This document shows, piece after piece, positions 1 to 5,399 of a stretch of 5,877 nt of DNA. The stretch is from the NCBI GenBank assembly GCA_002298545.1, contig DBKQ01000005.1, positions 127,276-133,152 on the forward strand, written 5' to 3'. The first letter of the stretch is position 1. Each line of letters opens with the position of its first letter. The notes under the pieces are model-generated. The model had not been told where the DNA came from, did no database searches, and was given only the letters and a program-made list of their open reading frames with translations. The DNA is from Prevotella sp. UBA746. Its GTDB lineage: Bacteria; Bacteroidota; Bacteroidia; Bacteroidales; Bacteroidaceae. Position numbers and translations under genes: made by a program.

Positions 1-18
1 CCATTACACCATATCCCA
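1..18 (-). tRNA. tRNA-Gln, 5' portion only (cut by window edge)
   Basis: Read on the minus strand, the first 18 bases give TGGGATATGGTGTAATGG. This fits a tRNA 5' end: a 7-base acceptor strand (TGGGATA), the two linker bases TG, then the start of a D arm (GTGTAATGG). A U at position 1 is unusual for tRNAs and is characteristic of tRNA-Gln, and the D-arm string ATGGTGTAATGG is also familiar from Gln tRNAs. A Bacteroidetes-type promoter lies about 40 bases upstream on the same strand. The anticodon, T arm and 3' end are outside the window, so the amino acid identity is inferred from the 5' end alone. Confidence 0.72.
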
Positions 19-60
19 ATGTTTTTATTTGAGCAATCGTTTATTGCTTGATTGCGAGTG

Positions 61-94
61 CAAAGGTACTACTTTTTTTTGAACTACAAACAAA
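61..94 (-). promoter_or_regulatory. Bacteroidetes-type promoter for the leftward tRNA
   Basis: On the minus strand TACCTTTG (61-68) matches the Bacteroidetes -7 consensus TAnnTTTG exactly. Two overlapping TTTG motifs lie upstream, at 87-90 (18-base spacer) and 91-94 (22-base spacer), where the usual spacing is about 19-21. The start point would be near position 54, leaving a leader of about 35 bases before the tRNA. The exact -7 match makes the call fairly firm. Which TTTG serves as the -33 element is unclear. Confidence 0.65.
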
Positions 95-137
95 TATCGC
101 GTTTTTTTTATAAAAAAATTCAAAATAACGCTATTTT
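95..137. other. A/T-tract palindromes between divergent promoters
   Basis: The stretch between the two divergent promoters is very A/T rich. It contains a perfect 16-bp palindrome, T7-AT-A7 (103-118), and a dyad AAAATA-N4-TATTTT (122-137) that ends directly at the presumed -33 element of the rightward promoter. Such tracts are typical of bent promoter-upstream DNA. Neither is recognised as the operator of a known regulator, and in sequence this A/T rich such dyads arise easily by chance. Confidence 0.3.
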
Positions 138-170
138 CTTGTTGTTTTCGGATAAATCGGCTTACCTTTG
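138..170 (+). promoter_or_regulatory. Bacteroidetes-type promoter of the rsfS-ftsH-cdsA operon
   Basis: TACCTTTG at 163-170 is an exact match to the TAnnTTTG -7 element of the Bacteroidetes housekeeping sigma factor. A CTTG at 138-141, close to the TTTG -33 consensus, lies 21 bases upstream. A GTTG at 141-144, with an 18-base spacer, is the alternative. The start point is expected at about 176-180, giving a leader of roughly 75 bases before rsfS. No comparable promoter was found before ftsH or cdsA, so this one probably drives all three genes. Confidence 0.65.
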
Positions 171-177
171 TATGCTG

Positions 178-209
178 TTGGGGCATATTTTAATAAGGTG
201 TGCCTCCAA
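178..209 (+). promoter_or_regulatory. 5'-terminal stem-loop in the rsfS operon leader
   Basis: Bases 178-187 (TTGGGGCATA) pair with 199-209 (TGTGCCTCCAA), forming ten base pairs with one bulged T at 205 and one G-U wobble (186/200). The loop is the 11 bases at 188-198. The stem begins within a few bases of the predicted start point, so the mRNA would start with a hairpin. Such structures often protect mRNA 5' ends from decay. No T tract follows it, so it is not a terminator. Its function is inferred from position only. Confidence 0.45.
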
Positions 210-252
210 TTTAGACTAATGAACAAAAAAATAAGTAATACGAATAAATTTA

Positions 253-618
253 ATGGAACAGACAAACAAGCTTGTAGAATCAATCGTTAAGGGAATTCAA
301 GAGAAAAAAGGTACAAATATCGTTATTGCTGATTTGAGAGGCATCGACGGGACAATATGCGACTATTTCGTAATCTGCCAGGGCAGTTCGCCTACACAGA
401 TTGACGCCATTACAGACTCTGTAGAGGAGGTTGCACGCATTGAGGCTGGCGAGAAACCGGTTAAAATAGCCGGACTCACCAATGCCGAGTGGGTGGCTAT
501 GGACTATACGGATGTGCTGGTACACATTTTCTTGCCTGAGATGCGTCAATATTATAATTTGGAAGACCTGTGGGAGGACGCTAAACTCACGAGGGTTCCG
601 GATATCGATGCAGCATAA
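253..618 (+). CDS. rsfS: Ribosome silencing factor RsfS (DUF143 / Iojap family)
   Basis: This 121-residue protein has the full length of bacterial RsfS. The family binds ribosomal protein uL14 on the 50S subunit and blocks joining with 30S, damping translation when nutrients are short. Visible family signatures are the CDYFVICQGSS block (residues 36-46), then EWVAMDYTDVLVHIF (79-93) and LPEMRQYYNLEDLWEDA (94-110), the latter corresponding to the conserved Tyr-Leu-Glu-x-Leu-Trp stretch near the C-terminus. The ATG at 253 gives the normal N-terminal helix. It has no Shine-Dalgarno sequence, only an A/T-rich leader, which is common in Bacteroidetes. It is first in the operon, with ftsH 69 bases downstream. 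The action on ribosomes is known for the family and not shown here; the assignment itself is secure. Confidence 0.95.
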   Translation: MEQTNKLVESIVKGIQEKKGTNIVIADLRGIDGTICDYFVICQGSSPTQIDAITDSVEEVARIEAGEKPVKIAGLTNAEWVAMDYTDVLVHIFLPEMRQYYNLEDLWEDAKLTRVPDIDAA

Positions 619-626
619 TTGTATTG

Positions 627-641
627 CGGCTAATGAAGCCG
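627..641 (+). other. Small intercistronic hairpin between rsfS and ftsH
   Basis: CGGCT (627-631) and AGCCG (637-641) form a perfect 5-bp stem with a 5-base loop, nine bases after the rsfS stop. The following sequence is an alternating TA stretch and not a T tract, so this is not a convincing terminator. It could be an RNA stability or processing element, or chance. Confidence 0.3.
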
Positions 642-675
642 TTGATGCTATATATATAATAAGGTATAACAATCA

Positions 676-682
676 AGAGGAG
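676..682 (+). promoter_or_regulatory. Strong Shine-Dalgarno site of ftsH
   Basis: AGAGGAG lies five bases before the ATG at 688 and closely matches the anti-Shine-Dalgarno complement. It fixes the ftsH start. It stands out because the other genes in the window have no recognisable site, as is usual in Bacteroidetes. Confidence 0.6.
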
Positions 683-687
683 ATAAA

Positions 688-2724
688 ATGAATCCAAGCA
701 ATAGTAATACCCCGAATTTAAACAACAATAACAACAGGATGCCTAAGTTCAATATTGGCTGGATTTACGGTTTTGCCATTATTGCTCTTATCGTTGCCTA
801 TATCATGGGAGGCAACACGGCTGGAGGCAGTGCCGGGAAGCAGGCTTCTTACACTAAGTTCCAAACTTACATGATGCAGGGATATGCCCAGAGCATCGTG
901 GTGAACAAGGACAACGGCAAACTGAAAATGTATGTTAAGCCTCAGTATATTCGCCAGCTGTTTAATGCTGGTACTAACCAGGTCGGGACAACACCATTTA
1001 TAGAGGTTGAGTATGGCGGAATTGACAAACTGGAAAACTTTGTTGACTATGCCCGTTCTAAAGGCTCTTTCAAGGGAGACCTGAGCTATGAGAGCGACCA
1101 AGGGAACCTGTTGATGGCGATTCTGCAAACTGTAGGACCGATCATATTGTTTTTTGCCATCTGGATGTTCTTGATGCGCCGAATGGGCGGAGGAGGAGGA
1201 ACTGGTATCCTCGGTGTCGGCAAAAGCAAGGCGAAAGTATACGACAAGCAGAAGGGTGAAAATGTTATAACCTTTAAGGATGTCGCCGGACAGGAAGGTG
1301 CAAAACAGGAAGTACAGGAAATCGTAGATTTCTTGAAGAACCCGAAGAAATACACCGAACTCGGCGGAAAAATCCCTACAGGAGCATTACTTATCGGTCC
1401 TCCGGGAACGGGAAAGACTCTTCTGGCAAAGGCTGTTGCCGGAGAAGCCGGGGTTCCGTTCTTCTCGATGAGCGGATCTGACTTCGTGGAGATGTTTGTC
1501 GGTGTCGGAGCGAGCCGCGTGCGCGACCTCTTCCGACAGGCTAAGGAGAAGGCTCCTTGTATTATCTTCATCGATGAGATTGACGCCGTGGGACGTGCCC
1601 GCAGCCAAAGTCCGGCAATGGGCAGCAACGACGAGAGGGAGAGCACCCTGAATGCACTGCTTACGGAGATGGACGGCTTCGGAACAAACAGCGGAGTAAT
1701 CGTATTGGCTGCAACTAACCGTGCGGATATGCTCGACAAGGCTTTACTGCGTGCCGGACGTTTCGACCGTCAGATTAATGTTGACCTGCCCGACTTGAAC
1801 GAGCGAAAGGCTATCTTCGAGGTTCACCTACGCCCGATTAAAAAGGACGACAGCGTGGATGTGGAGATGCTCGCCCGACAGACTCCGGGATTCTCTGGTG
1901 CCGATATTGCTAACGTATGCAACGAGGCTGCACTCATCGCTGCAAGATACGGAAAGAAGAGTGTTGGGAAACAGGATTTCCTTGATGCCGTAGACCGTAT
2001 AATCGGCGGACTTGAAAAGAAGACTAAGGTTATGACTGCCGCCGAGAAGCGTTCCATTGCCATTCACGAGGCTGGACACGCCACGATATCTTGGTTTACG
2101 GAACATGCAAACCCGCTCGTAAAGGTGTCTATCGTGCCGCGAGGCAGAGCCCTCGGTGCTGCATGGTATATGCCGGAGGAAAGACAGATTACCACAAAAG
2201 AGGCTATGCTCGACGAGATTTGCTCTCTTCTGGGCGGTCGCGCTGCCGAGGAACTCTTCACCGGACATATCTCTACGGGAGCTATCAACGACCTCGAGCG
2301 TGTTACGAAGAGTATCTATGGAATGATTGCTTATGCCGGAATGAGCGACAAGCTGCCGAACATCAGCTATTACAACAATAATGAGTATAACTTCCAGAAG
2401 CCTTATTCTGAAACTACGGCGAAGATTATGGACGATGAGGTCTTGCGCATGATTGCCGAACAGTATGACAGGGCTAAGAAGATTCTCTTGGAGCACAAGG
2501 AGGGTCACAACAAACTTGCCGAAAAGCTTATCGAGCGTGAGGTTATCTTTGCTGAGGATGTAGAGAAGATTTTCGGAAAACGCCCATGGGTGAGCCGCTC
2601 CGAGGAGATTCTTGAAGAGAATGAAAAGAATTCTCAGGATTCCCAGCTCTCCCAAGATTCCCAAGACTCCCAGCTCTCCCAAGACTCCCAAGCCCCTCAG
2701 GATTCCCAGACCCCAAAAGAATAA
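688..2724 (+). CDS. ftsH: ATP-dependent zinc metalloprotease FtsH
   Basis: This is a 678-residue membrane-bound AAA+ protease that unfolds and degrades membrane and unstable cytosolic proteins as a hexamer. In order: an Asn-rich N-terminus (residues 10-16), transmembrane helix 1 (about 21-42), a periplasmic FtsH_ext-type domain (about 43-140), transmembrane helix 2 (about 141-163), a Gly-rich linker, and the AAA+ domain with Walker A GPPGTGKT (237-244), Walker B IIFIDEID (292-299), sensor Asn344 and Arg355/Arg358 as likely arginine fingers. The M41 peptidase domain has HEAGH (460-464) and the likely third zinc ligand Asp535 in GAINDLERVT. All catalytic residues are present. It is somewhat longer than E. 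coli FtsH (about 645 residues), mainly because of the Asn-rich start and a Ser/Gln-rich tail from about residue 648. It has a strong ribosome binding site, and its stop lies 4 bases before cdsA, suggesting coupled translation. Confidence 0.97.
   Translation: MNPSNSNTPNLNNNNNRMPKFNIGWIYGFAIIALIVAYIMGGNTAGGSAGKQASYTKFQTYMMQGYAQSIVVNKDNGKLKMYVKPQYIRQLFNAGTNQVGTTPFIEVEYGGIDKLENFVDYARSKGSFKGDLSYESDQGNLLMAILQTVGPIILFFAIWMFLMRRMGGGGGTGILGVGKSKAKVYDKQKGENVITFKDVAGQEGAKQEVQEIVDFLKNPKKYTELGGKIPTGALLIGPPGTGKTLLAKAVAGEAGVPFFSMSGSDFVEMFVGVGASRVRDLFRQAKEKAPCIIFIDEIDAVGRARSQSPAMGSNDERESTLNALLTEMDGFGTNSGVIVLAATNRADMLDKALLRAGRFDRQINVDLPDLNERKAIFEVHLRPIKKDDSVDVEMLARQTPGFSGADIANVCNEAALIAARYGKKSVGKQDFLDAVDRIIGGLEKKTKVMTAAEKRSIAIHEAGHATISWFTEHANPLVKVSIVPRGRALGAAWYMPEERQITTKEAMLDEICSLLGGRAAEELFTGHISTGAINDLERVTKSIYGMIAYAGMSDKLPNISYYNNNEYNFQKPYSETTAKIMDDEVLRMIAEQYDRAKKILLEHKEGHNKLAEKLIEREVIFAEDVEKIFGKRPWVSRSEEILEENEKNSQDSQLSQDSQDSQLSQDSQAPQDSQTPKE
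2633..2709 (+). repeat. 9-bp-period tandem repeat encoding the FtsH Ser/Gln tail
   Basis: The 3' end of ftsH is an array with a 9-bp period (consensus near TCCCAAGAC) encoding repeated x-Ser/Pro-Gln triplets such as DSQ and LSQ. A higher-order 27-bp unit is visible: 2641-2667 and 2668-2694 differ at 2 of 27 positions. The 14-mer CTCAGGATTCCCAG bounds the array at 2633-2646 and 2696-2709, exactly 63 bases (seven periods) apart. Gain or loss of units would keep the reading frame and leave the stop and the cdsA start intact. Confidence 0.85.
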
Positions 2725-2728
2725 CATC

Positions 2729-3604
2729 ATGACAGAAGAAAAGAAAAACAGCAAGTTGGCAAACCTCATCGTGCGCACCATAACCGGTGTACTCTTTGTG
2801 GTAGTAGTAGTAACGTCATTCCTTCGCCCAGAGGGAATGGAAGTTCTGTTCGCCCTCGTCACCGGTCTAACAATATGGGAATACTGCGGACTTGTAAACG
2901 AGAAGGAGGGCGTGCAGGTGAACACAATGATAAGTACCGTTGCCGGTGTATATTTCTTCCTTGCCATGGGAGGATACTGCAGCGGCGTGGTGCCCACAGG
3001 AGCCGTCTTCATTCCATATCTGCTCACGATAGTCTATCTGTTTATCAGCGAACTGTACACCGGCAGTAAGGACGCTATAGAGAACTGGGCGCATACCATG
3101 CTCGGACAGATGTATATCGCCCTACCCTTCTCTACCATCAATGTTCTTGCCTTTAATTCTTCCGGCGGACAGGTGATATTCAACTATATCGTGCCTCTTT
3201 GCATCTTCATCTTCCTGTGGACAAACGATACCGGTGCTTACTGCTCCGGCTCGCTCTTCGGAAAGCACAAGCTCTTTCCGCGCATCTCGCCAGGAAAGAC
3301 ATGGGAGGGCTCCATCGGTGGAGCCGTGCTCGTGCTTGCCATGGCTGCTGCAATACATTTCCTGTATCCGCATATCGAGGCTGAACTCGGATTGTCGCTA
3401 TGGCAGTGGATGGGACTCGGACTCGTCATCGTGGTCTTCGGAACTTGGGGCGACCTCGTGGAATCGCTCTTCAAGCGAACTCTCGGTATAAAGGACAGCG
3501 GCAACATCCTGCCTGGCCATGGCGGAATGCTCGACCGCTTCGACTCTTCGCTCATGGCGATGCCGGCGGCTGTAGTTTATCTCTACACGCTTTCTTTGTT
3601 CTGA
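2729..3604 (+). CDS. cdsA: Phosphatidate cytidylyltransferase (CDP-diacylglycerol synthase)
   Basis: This 291-residue integral membrane enzyme makes CDP-diacylglycerol from phosphatidate and CTP, the branch point for bacterial phospholipids. The CDP-alcohol cytidylyltransferase signature is complete from Ser246 to Asp272 (SLFKR at 246-250, then KDSGNILPGHGGMLDRFD at 255-272). It is preceded by DTGAY (167-171) and SPGKTWEG (187-194), which are also family hallmarks. Several hydrophobic segments are visible (about 16-32, 39-50, 68-80, 91-107, 127-141, 150-164, 196-213, 226-240 and 276-291). The ATG at 2729, four bases after the ftsH stop, is preferred: it gives a short polar N-terminus and then the first membrane helix. 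The frame is open further upstream, but only through the ftsH repeat, where it reads a Pro/Lys-rich artefact. There is no Shine-Dalgarno sequence, so translation is probably coupled to ftsH. Confidence 0.95.
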   Translation: MTEEKKNSKLANLIVRTITGVLFVVVVVTSFLRPEGMEVLFALVTGLTIWEYCGLVNEKEGVQVNTMISTVAGVYFFLAMGGYCSGVVPTGAVFIPYLLTIVYLFISELYTGSKDAIENWAHTMLGQMYIALPFSTINVLAFNSSGGQVIFNYIVPLCIFIFLWTNDTGAYCSGSLFGKHKLFPRISPGKTWEGSIGGAVLVLAMAAAIHFLYPHIEAELGLSLWQWMGLGLVIVVFGTWGDLVESLFKRTLGIKDSGNILPGHGGMLDRFDSSLMAMPAAVVYLYTLSLF

Positions 3605-3617
3605 TTTTGATATTAAA

Positions 3618-3650
3618 CGTAGTACGTGGTCATTGTGACATCAACCTACG
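3618..3650 (+). terminator. Weak stem-loop after cdsA, doubtful terminator
   Basis: CGTAG (3618-3622) can pair with CTACG (3646-3650), enclosing an inner GTCA-TTG-TGAC hairpin (3629-3639) with unpaired flanks of six bases on each side. The following sequence (ATAATTTCTACTCTT) is only moderately T rich. This is the only terminator-like structure between cdsA and the next gene. It is too weak to rule out read-through. Confidence 0.25.
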
Positions 3651-3697
3651 ATAATTTCTACTCTTAAGCGGAAAATAAATTTTAAATTTTGTAGTGT

Positions 3698-5122
3698 ATG
3701 AAAAATTCTACTATTCTTTTTGCATCGGCAATGATGCTAAGCGCAACAGCAGTAAACACACAGGCGCAATCAATACACAAAAGACTGCATTCTTCTATCT
3801 TTGGCGTATCTGCCTCTAAGGTGATGATGGCGCAAGACATGAATCCGCGCACTATTAAACAAGAGAACAAGCAGTTCAGAACTGCTGAAAAGAGTAACTT
3901 CATGCCGCTCACAGAAATGGTATATACTTATACCGAAGACGGCACTTGGGAACTTGAGGGTGAATACTCTTATACTTACCAAAACGGTAAGGTGGCTACT
4001 CAGACTCAGAAGAGCGGCGACGACATTACGCTTACTACTACGAGCTATTCTGACGACGGACTGACGGAGACTGTCGTTGAAAGTACGTCCAACGACGGCG
4101 GAAAGAACTTTGTAAACGAATCTAAGGCTGTATACGTACATGACCCTGTCGTTACCGACCTCGTGATAAGCAAAAAGAGATACGAATGGGACAGCGAGAG
4201 CAATGACTGGACAGAGATTTCCGACTCGTTCCGGCGCGACATAATACGTGATGCCGACGGCAATATTACGTCGCTAACGATTCTCGTGCCATACATGGGA
4301 GCATACGATGCCACGGAGAAATATACAAACACCGTGGATCCGGAGACGAAACAGATTAACTCTTTCAAATACGAGAGGCTGACGTATGACGACAACGACC
4401 AGCTGGTTTGGCAGACTGACCAGTATCTTACCGATATAAAATGGGAAAAGACCAACGGACAACTCGTTTCGCAGTATGACGAATGGATGCTTTGGGACAA
4501 CTACCTTTCGTCGGCAACACTCGCCTATGAAGAGGATGGCAAGACTAAGAGTTTCGGAAATATCAATATCGAATACTCTGGCGACGGCGGGTATAACGAG
4601 ACATTCCAATATACTGACGAGCTGGAACGCACGGACACAAAAAAGGTGATGGTCGACGAAAACGGAAGTTTCTCTATAGAAGAGAAATCGTACTCTGACG
4701 TCGACGGAAACGGCGTTTTGACTGACGAAGACCTGACAGGTTGGAACAAGGAGGTCGTAACATACGACTCCCACAAGAATCTCGCTGAAGACGAGTTCTA
4801 TGAACTCGACGAGGAGACGTCTTCTCTTGTAAAGACCATGGGCGAAAAGACCGAACGCACATATGATGCTGAGCACGGCGATGCTGTAAAGGAAACAATA
4901 ACGAGTAGCTACGACATGGATGCCCAGGAGTATCTGCCTTACAGCAAGGTTGTCGTAACGAGCTTTACCGACATTACATCCGGAATTAAAGCCGTAGAGA
5001 ATACTGACGGAGATATTGCCGCATATAATTTGCAAGGCATGCGCATCAACGCCTCAGCCTCTAACGGAATGGGTATAACAATAGTTAAGAAAAACGGAAA
5101 GACGTTTAAGGCCATCAAATAA
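3698..5122 (+). CDS. Secreted protein with YD-like repeats and Por-like C-terminal tail, function unknown
   Basis: I do not recognise a named family for this 474-residue protein. It begins with a clear signal peptide: Lys2, a hydrophobic stretch (about 5-19), and a likely cleavage after TQA (residue 23) with Gln24 as mature N-terminus. The body is acidic and rich in Tyr, Thr, Asp and Trp, with recurring strand-like units (YTYTEDGTWELEGEYSYTY at 76-94, and similar around 162-180, 225-243 and 355-392). These recall the degenerate YD/RHS-like beta repeats of many Bacteroidetes surface proteins. Residues 334-345 (DVDGNGVLTDED) fit a 12-position EF-hand or dockerin-like calcium loop. The C-terminus (429-474, with YNLQGMRI and GITIVKKNGKTFKAIK) resembles the short Por/type IX-like tails of Prevotella. 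It should therefore be exported, perhaps surface-bound. A near-consensus TAAATTTTG lies just before the ATG, but no promoter can be assigned confidently. Confidence 0.85.
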   Translation: MKNSTILFASAMMLSATAVNTQAQSIHKRLHSSIFGVSASKVMMAQDMNPRTIKQENKQFRTAEKSNFMPLTEMVYTYTEDGTWELEGEYSYTYQNGKVATQTQKSGDDITLTTTSYSDDGLTETVVESTSNDGGKNFVNESKAVYVHDPVVTDLVISKKRYEWDSESNDWTEISDSFRRDIIRDADGNITSLTILVPYMGAYDATEKYTNTVDPETKQINSFKYERLTYDDNDQLVWQTDQYLTDIKWEKTNGQLVSQYDEWMLWDNYLSSATLAYEEDGKTKSFGNINIEYSGDGGYNETFQYTDELERTDTKKVMVDENGSFSIEEKSYSDVDGNGVLTDEDLTGWNKEVVTYDSHKNLAEDEFYELDEETSSLVKTMGEKTERTYDAEHGDAVKETITSSYDMDAQEYLPYSKVVVTSFTDITSGIKAVENTDGDIAAYNLQGMRINASASNGMGITIVKKNGKTFKAIK

Positions 5123-5175
5123 TCCGACAGAACGGATACCCCCTAAAACTAAGTAAAAAAACAAAAAAGTTTTTC

Positions 5176-5187
5176 GGTAAATTTACC
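5176..5187. repeat. Perfect 12-bp palindrome GGTAAATTTACC
   Basis: GGTAAATTTACC is identical to its reverse complement and overlaps the first bases of the large inverted repeat. On the minus strand it is followed closely by a T-rich stretch (complement of 5152-5170), so it could help terminate leftward transcripts. It could instead be a protein binding site or a boundary of the adjoining repeat element. Confidence 0.4.
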
Positions 5188-5266
5188 CTCATACCCTCAC
5201 ACTTCTCTCACCCCTCTGTTTATCGGCATTTCGAGGGTGAGGGTAAGTGTGAGGGTGTGAGGGTAA
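5183..5266. repeat. 84-base near-perfect inverted repeat of ACCCTC/GAGGGT units
   Basis: The left arm (5183-5216) and right arm (5233-5266) pair over 33 base pairs around a 16-base loop (5217-5232). From the outside there are 22 consecutive pairs (5183-5204 with 5245-5266, including one wobble at 5192/5257), then nine more pairs (5205-5213 with 5235-5243, one wobble) after a bulged T5244, then two pairs after a bulged C5214. Each arm is itself a short array: ACCCTC at 5185 and 5193 on the left, GAGGGT at 5233, 5239, 5251 and 5259 on the right, with a related TAGGGT at 5271. It looks like a dispersed intergenic repeat or a very stable RNA hairpin at a convergent gene junction. No T tract follows it on the plus strand. 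Confidence 0.85.
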
Positions 5267-5336
5267 TTGTTAGGGTAAGAATTTATATCCAATGAATATT
5301 GCCCTGTTCTGAATAATGAATCAGATAAACAACCTG

Positions 5337-5368
5337 TTTGGAAGTTGTGTTTCTATCTTGCACCTTTG
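5337..5368 (+). promoter_or_regulatory. Promoter-like sequence inside the intergenic region
   Basis: TTTG (5337-5340), a 20-base spacer and CACCTTTG (5361-5368) match the Bacteroidetes promoter pattern except for C in place of T at the first position of TAnnTTTG. Transcription would start near 5375, just ahead of a stem-loop. The -7 element also lies within one arm of an inverted repeat, so the resemblance may be coincidental. Confidence 0.25.
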
Positions 5369-5399
5369 GTATTCGGTAGTTGCACCAAAGGTGCAACTA
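5358..5399. repeat. Overlapping alternative stem-loops with TTGCACC core
   Basis: TTGCACCTTTGGT (5358-5370) is a perfect 13-bp inverted match to ACCAAAGGTGCAA (5384-5396), with a 13-base loop. A second perfect stem uses TAGTTGCACC (5377-5386) and GGTGCAACTA (5390-5399), closed by an AAA loop. Both stems need the same GGTGCAA bases (5390-5396), so only one can form at a time. The inner hairpin is compact and likely the more stable in RNA. Confidence 0.8.

Noticed and set aside
219..290. Short 23-codon frame starting in the rsfS leader and overlapping the rsfS start, a possible leader peptide.
   Set aside because: No ribosome binding site, unremarkable Lys/Asn-rich composition and no regulatory codon run. 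It overlaps a confident gene in another frame and is most simply chance.
1741..1770. FtsH reads LLRAGRFDR where many homologues have LLRPGRFDR.
   Set aside because: Both arginines are retained and the neighbouring residue is not catalytic. Probably a lineage difference without functional meaning.
2612..2728. Upstream extension of the cdsA frame into the end of ftsH.
   Set aside because: It would add a Pro/Lys-rich stretch translated from the ftsH repeat in another frame. The ATG at 2729 gives a normal CdsA N-terminus.
1828..3027. Long 399-codon open frame on the minus strand.
   Set aside because: It lies antisense to ftsH and cdsA, both secured by catalytic motifs. Its Leu/Gly-rich repeat segment is just the reverse reading of the ftsH tail repeat.
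3683..3691. TAAATTTTG just before the secreted-protein gene as a promoter -7 element.
   Set aside because: It carries an extra base relative to TAnnTTTG, lacks a TTTG at the right distance, and would place the start at or near the ATG. Too weak to annotate separately.
5183..5276. The GAGGGT cluster as a CRISPR array or replication iteron set.
   Set aside because: The units are six bases with irregular spacing, arranged as an inverted repeat. There are no spacers, and no cas or replication initiator gene is in the window.
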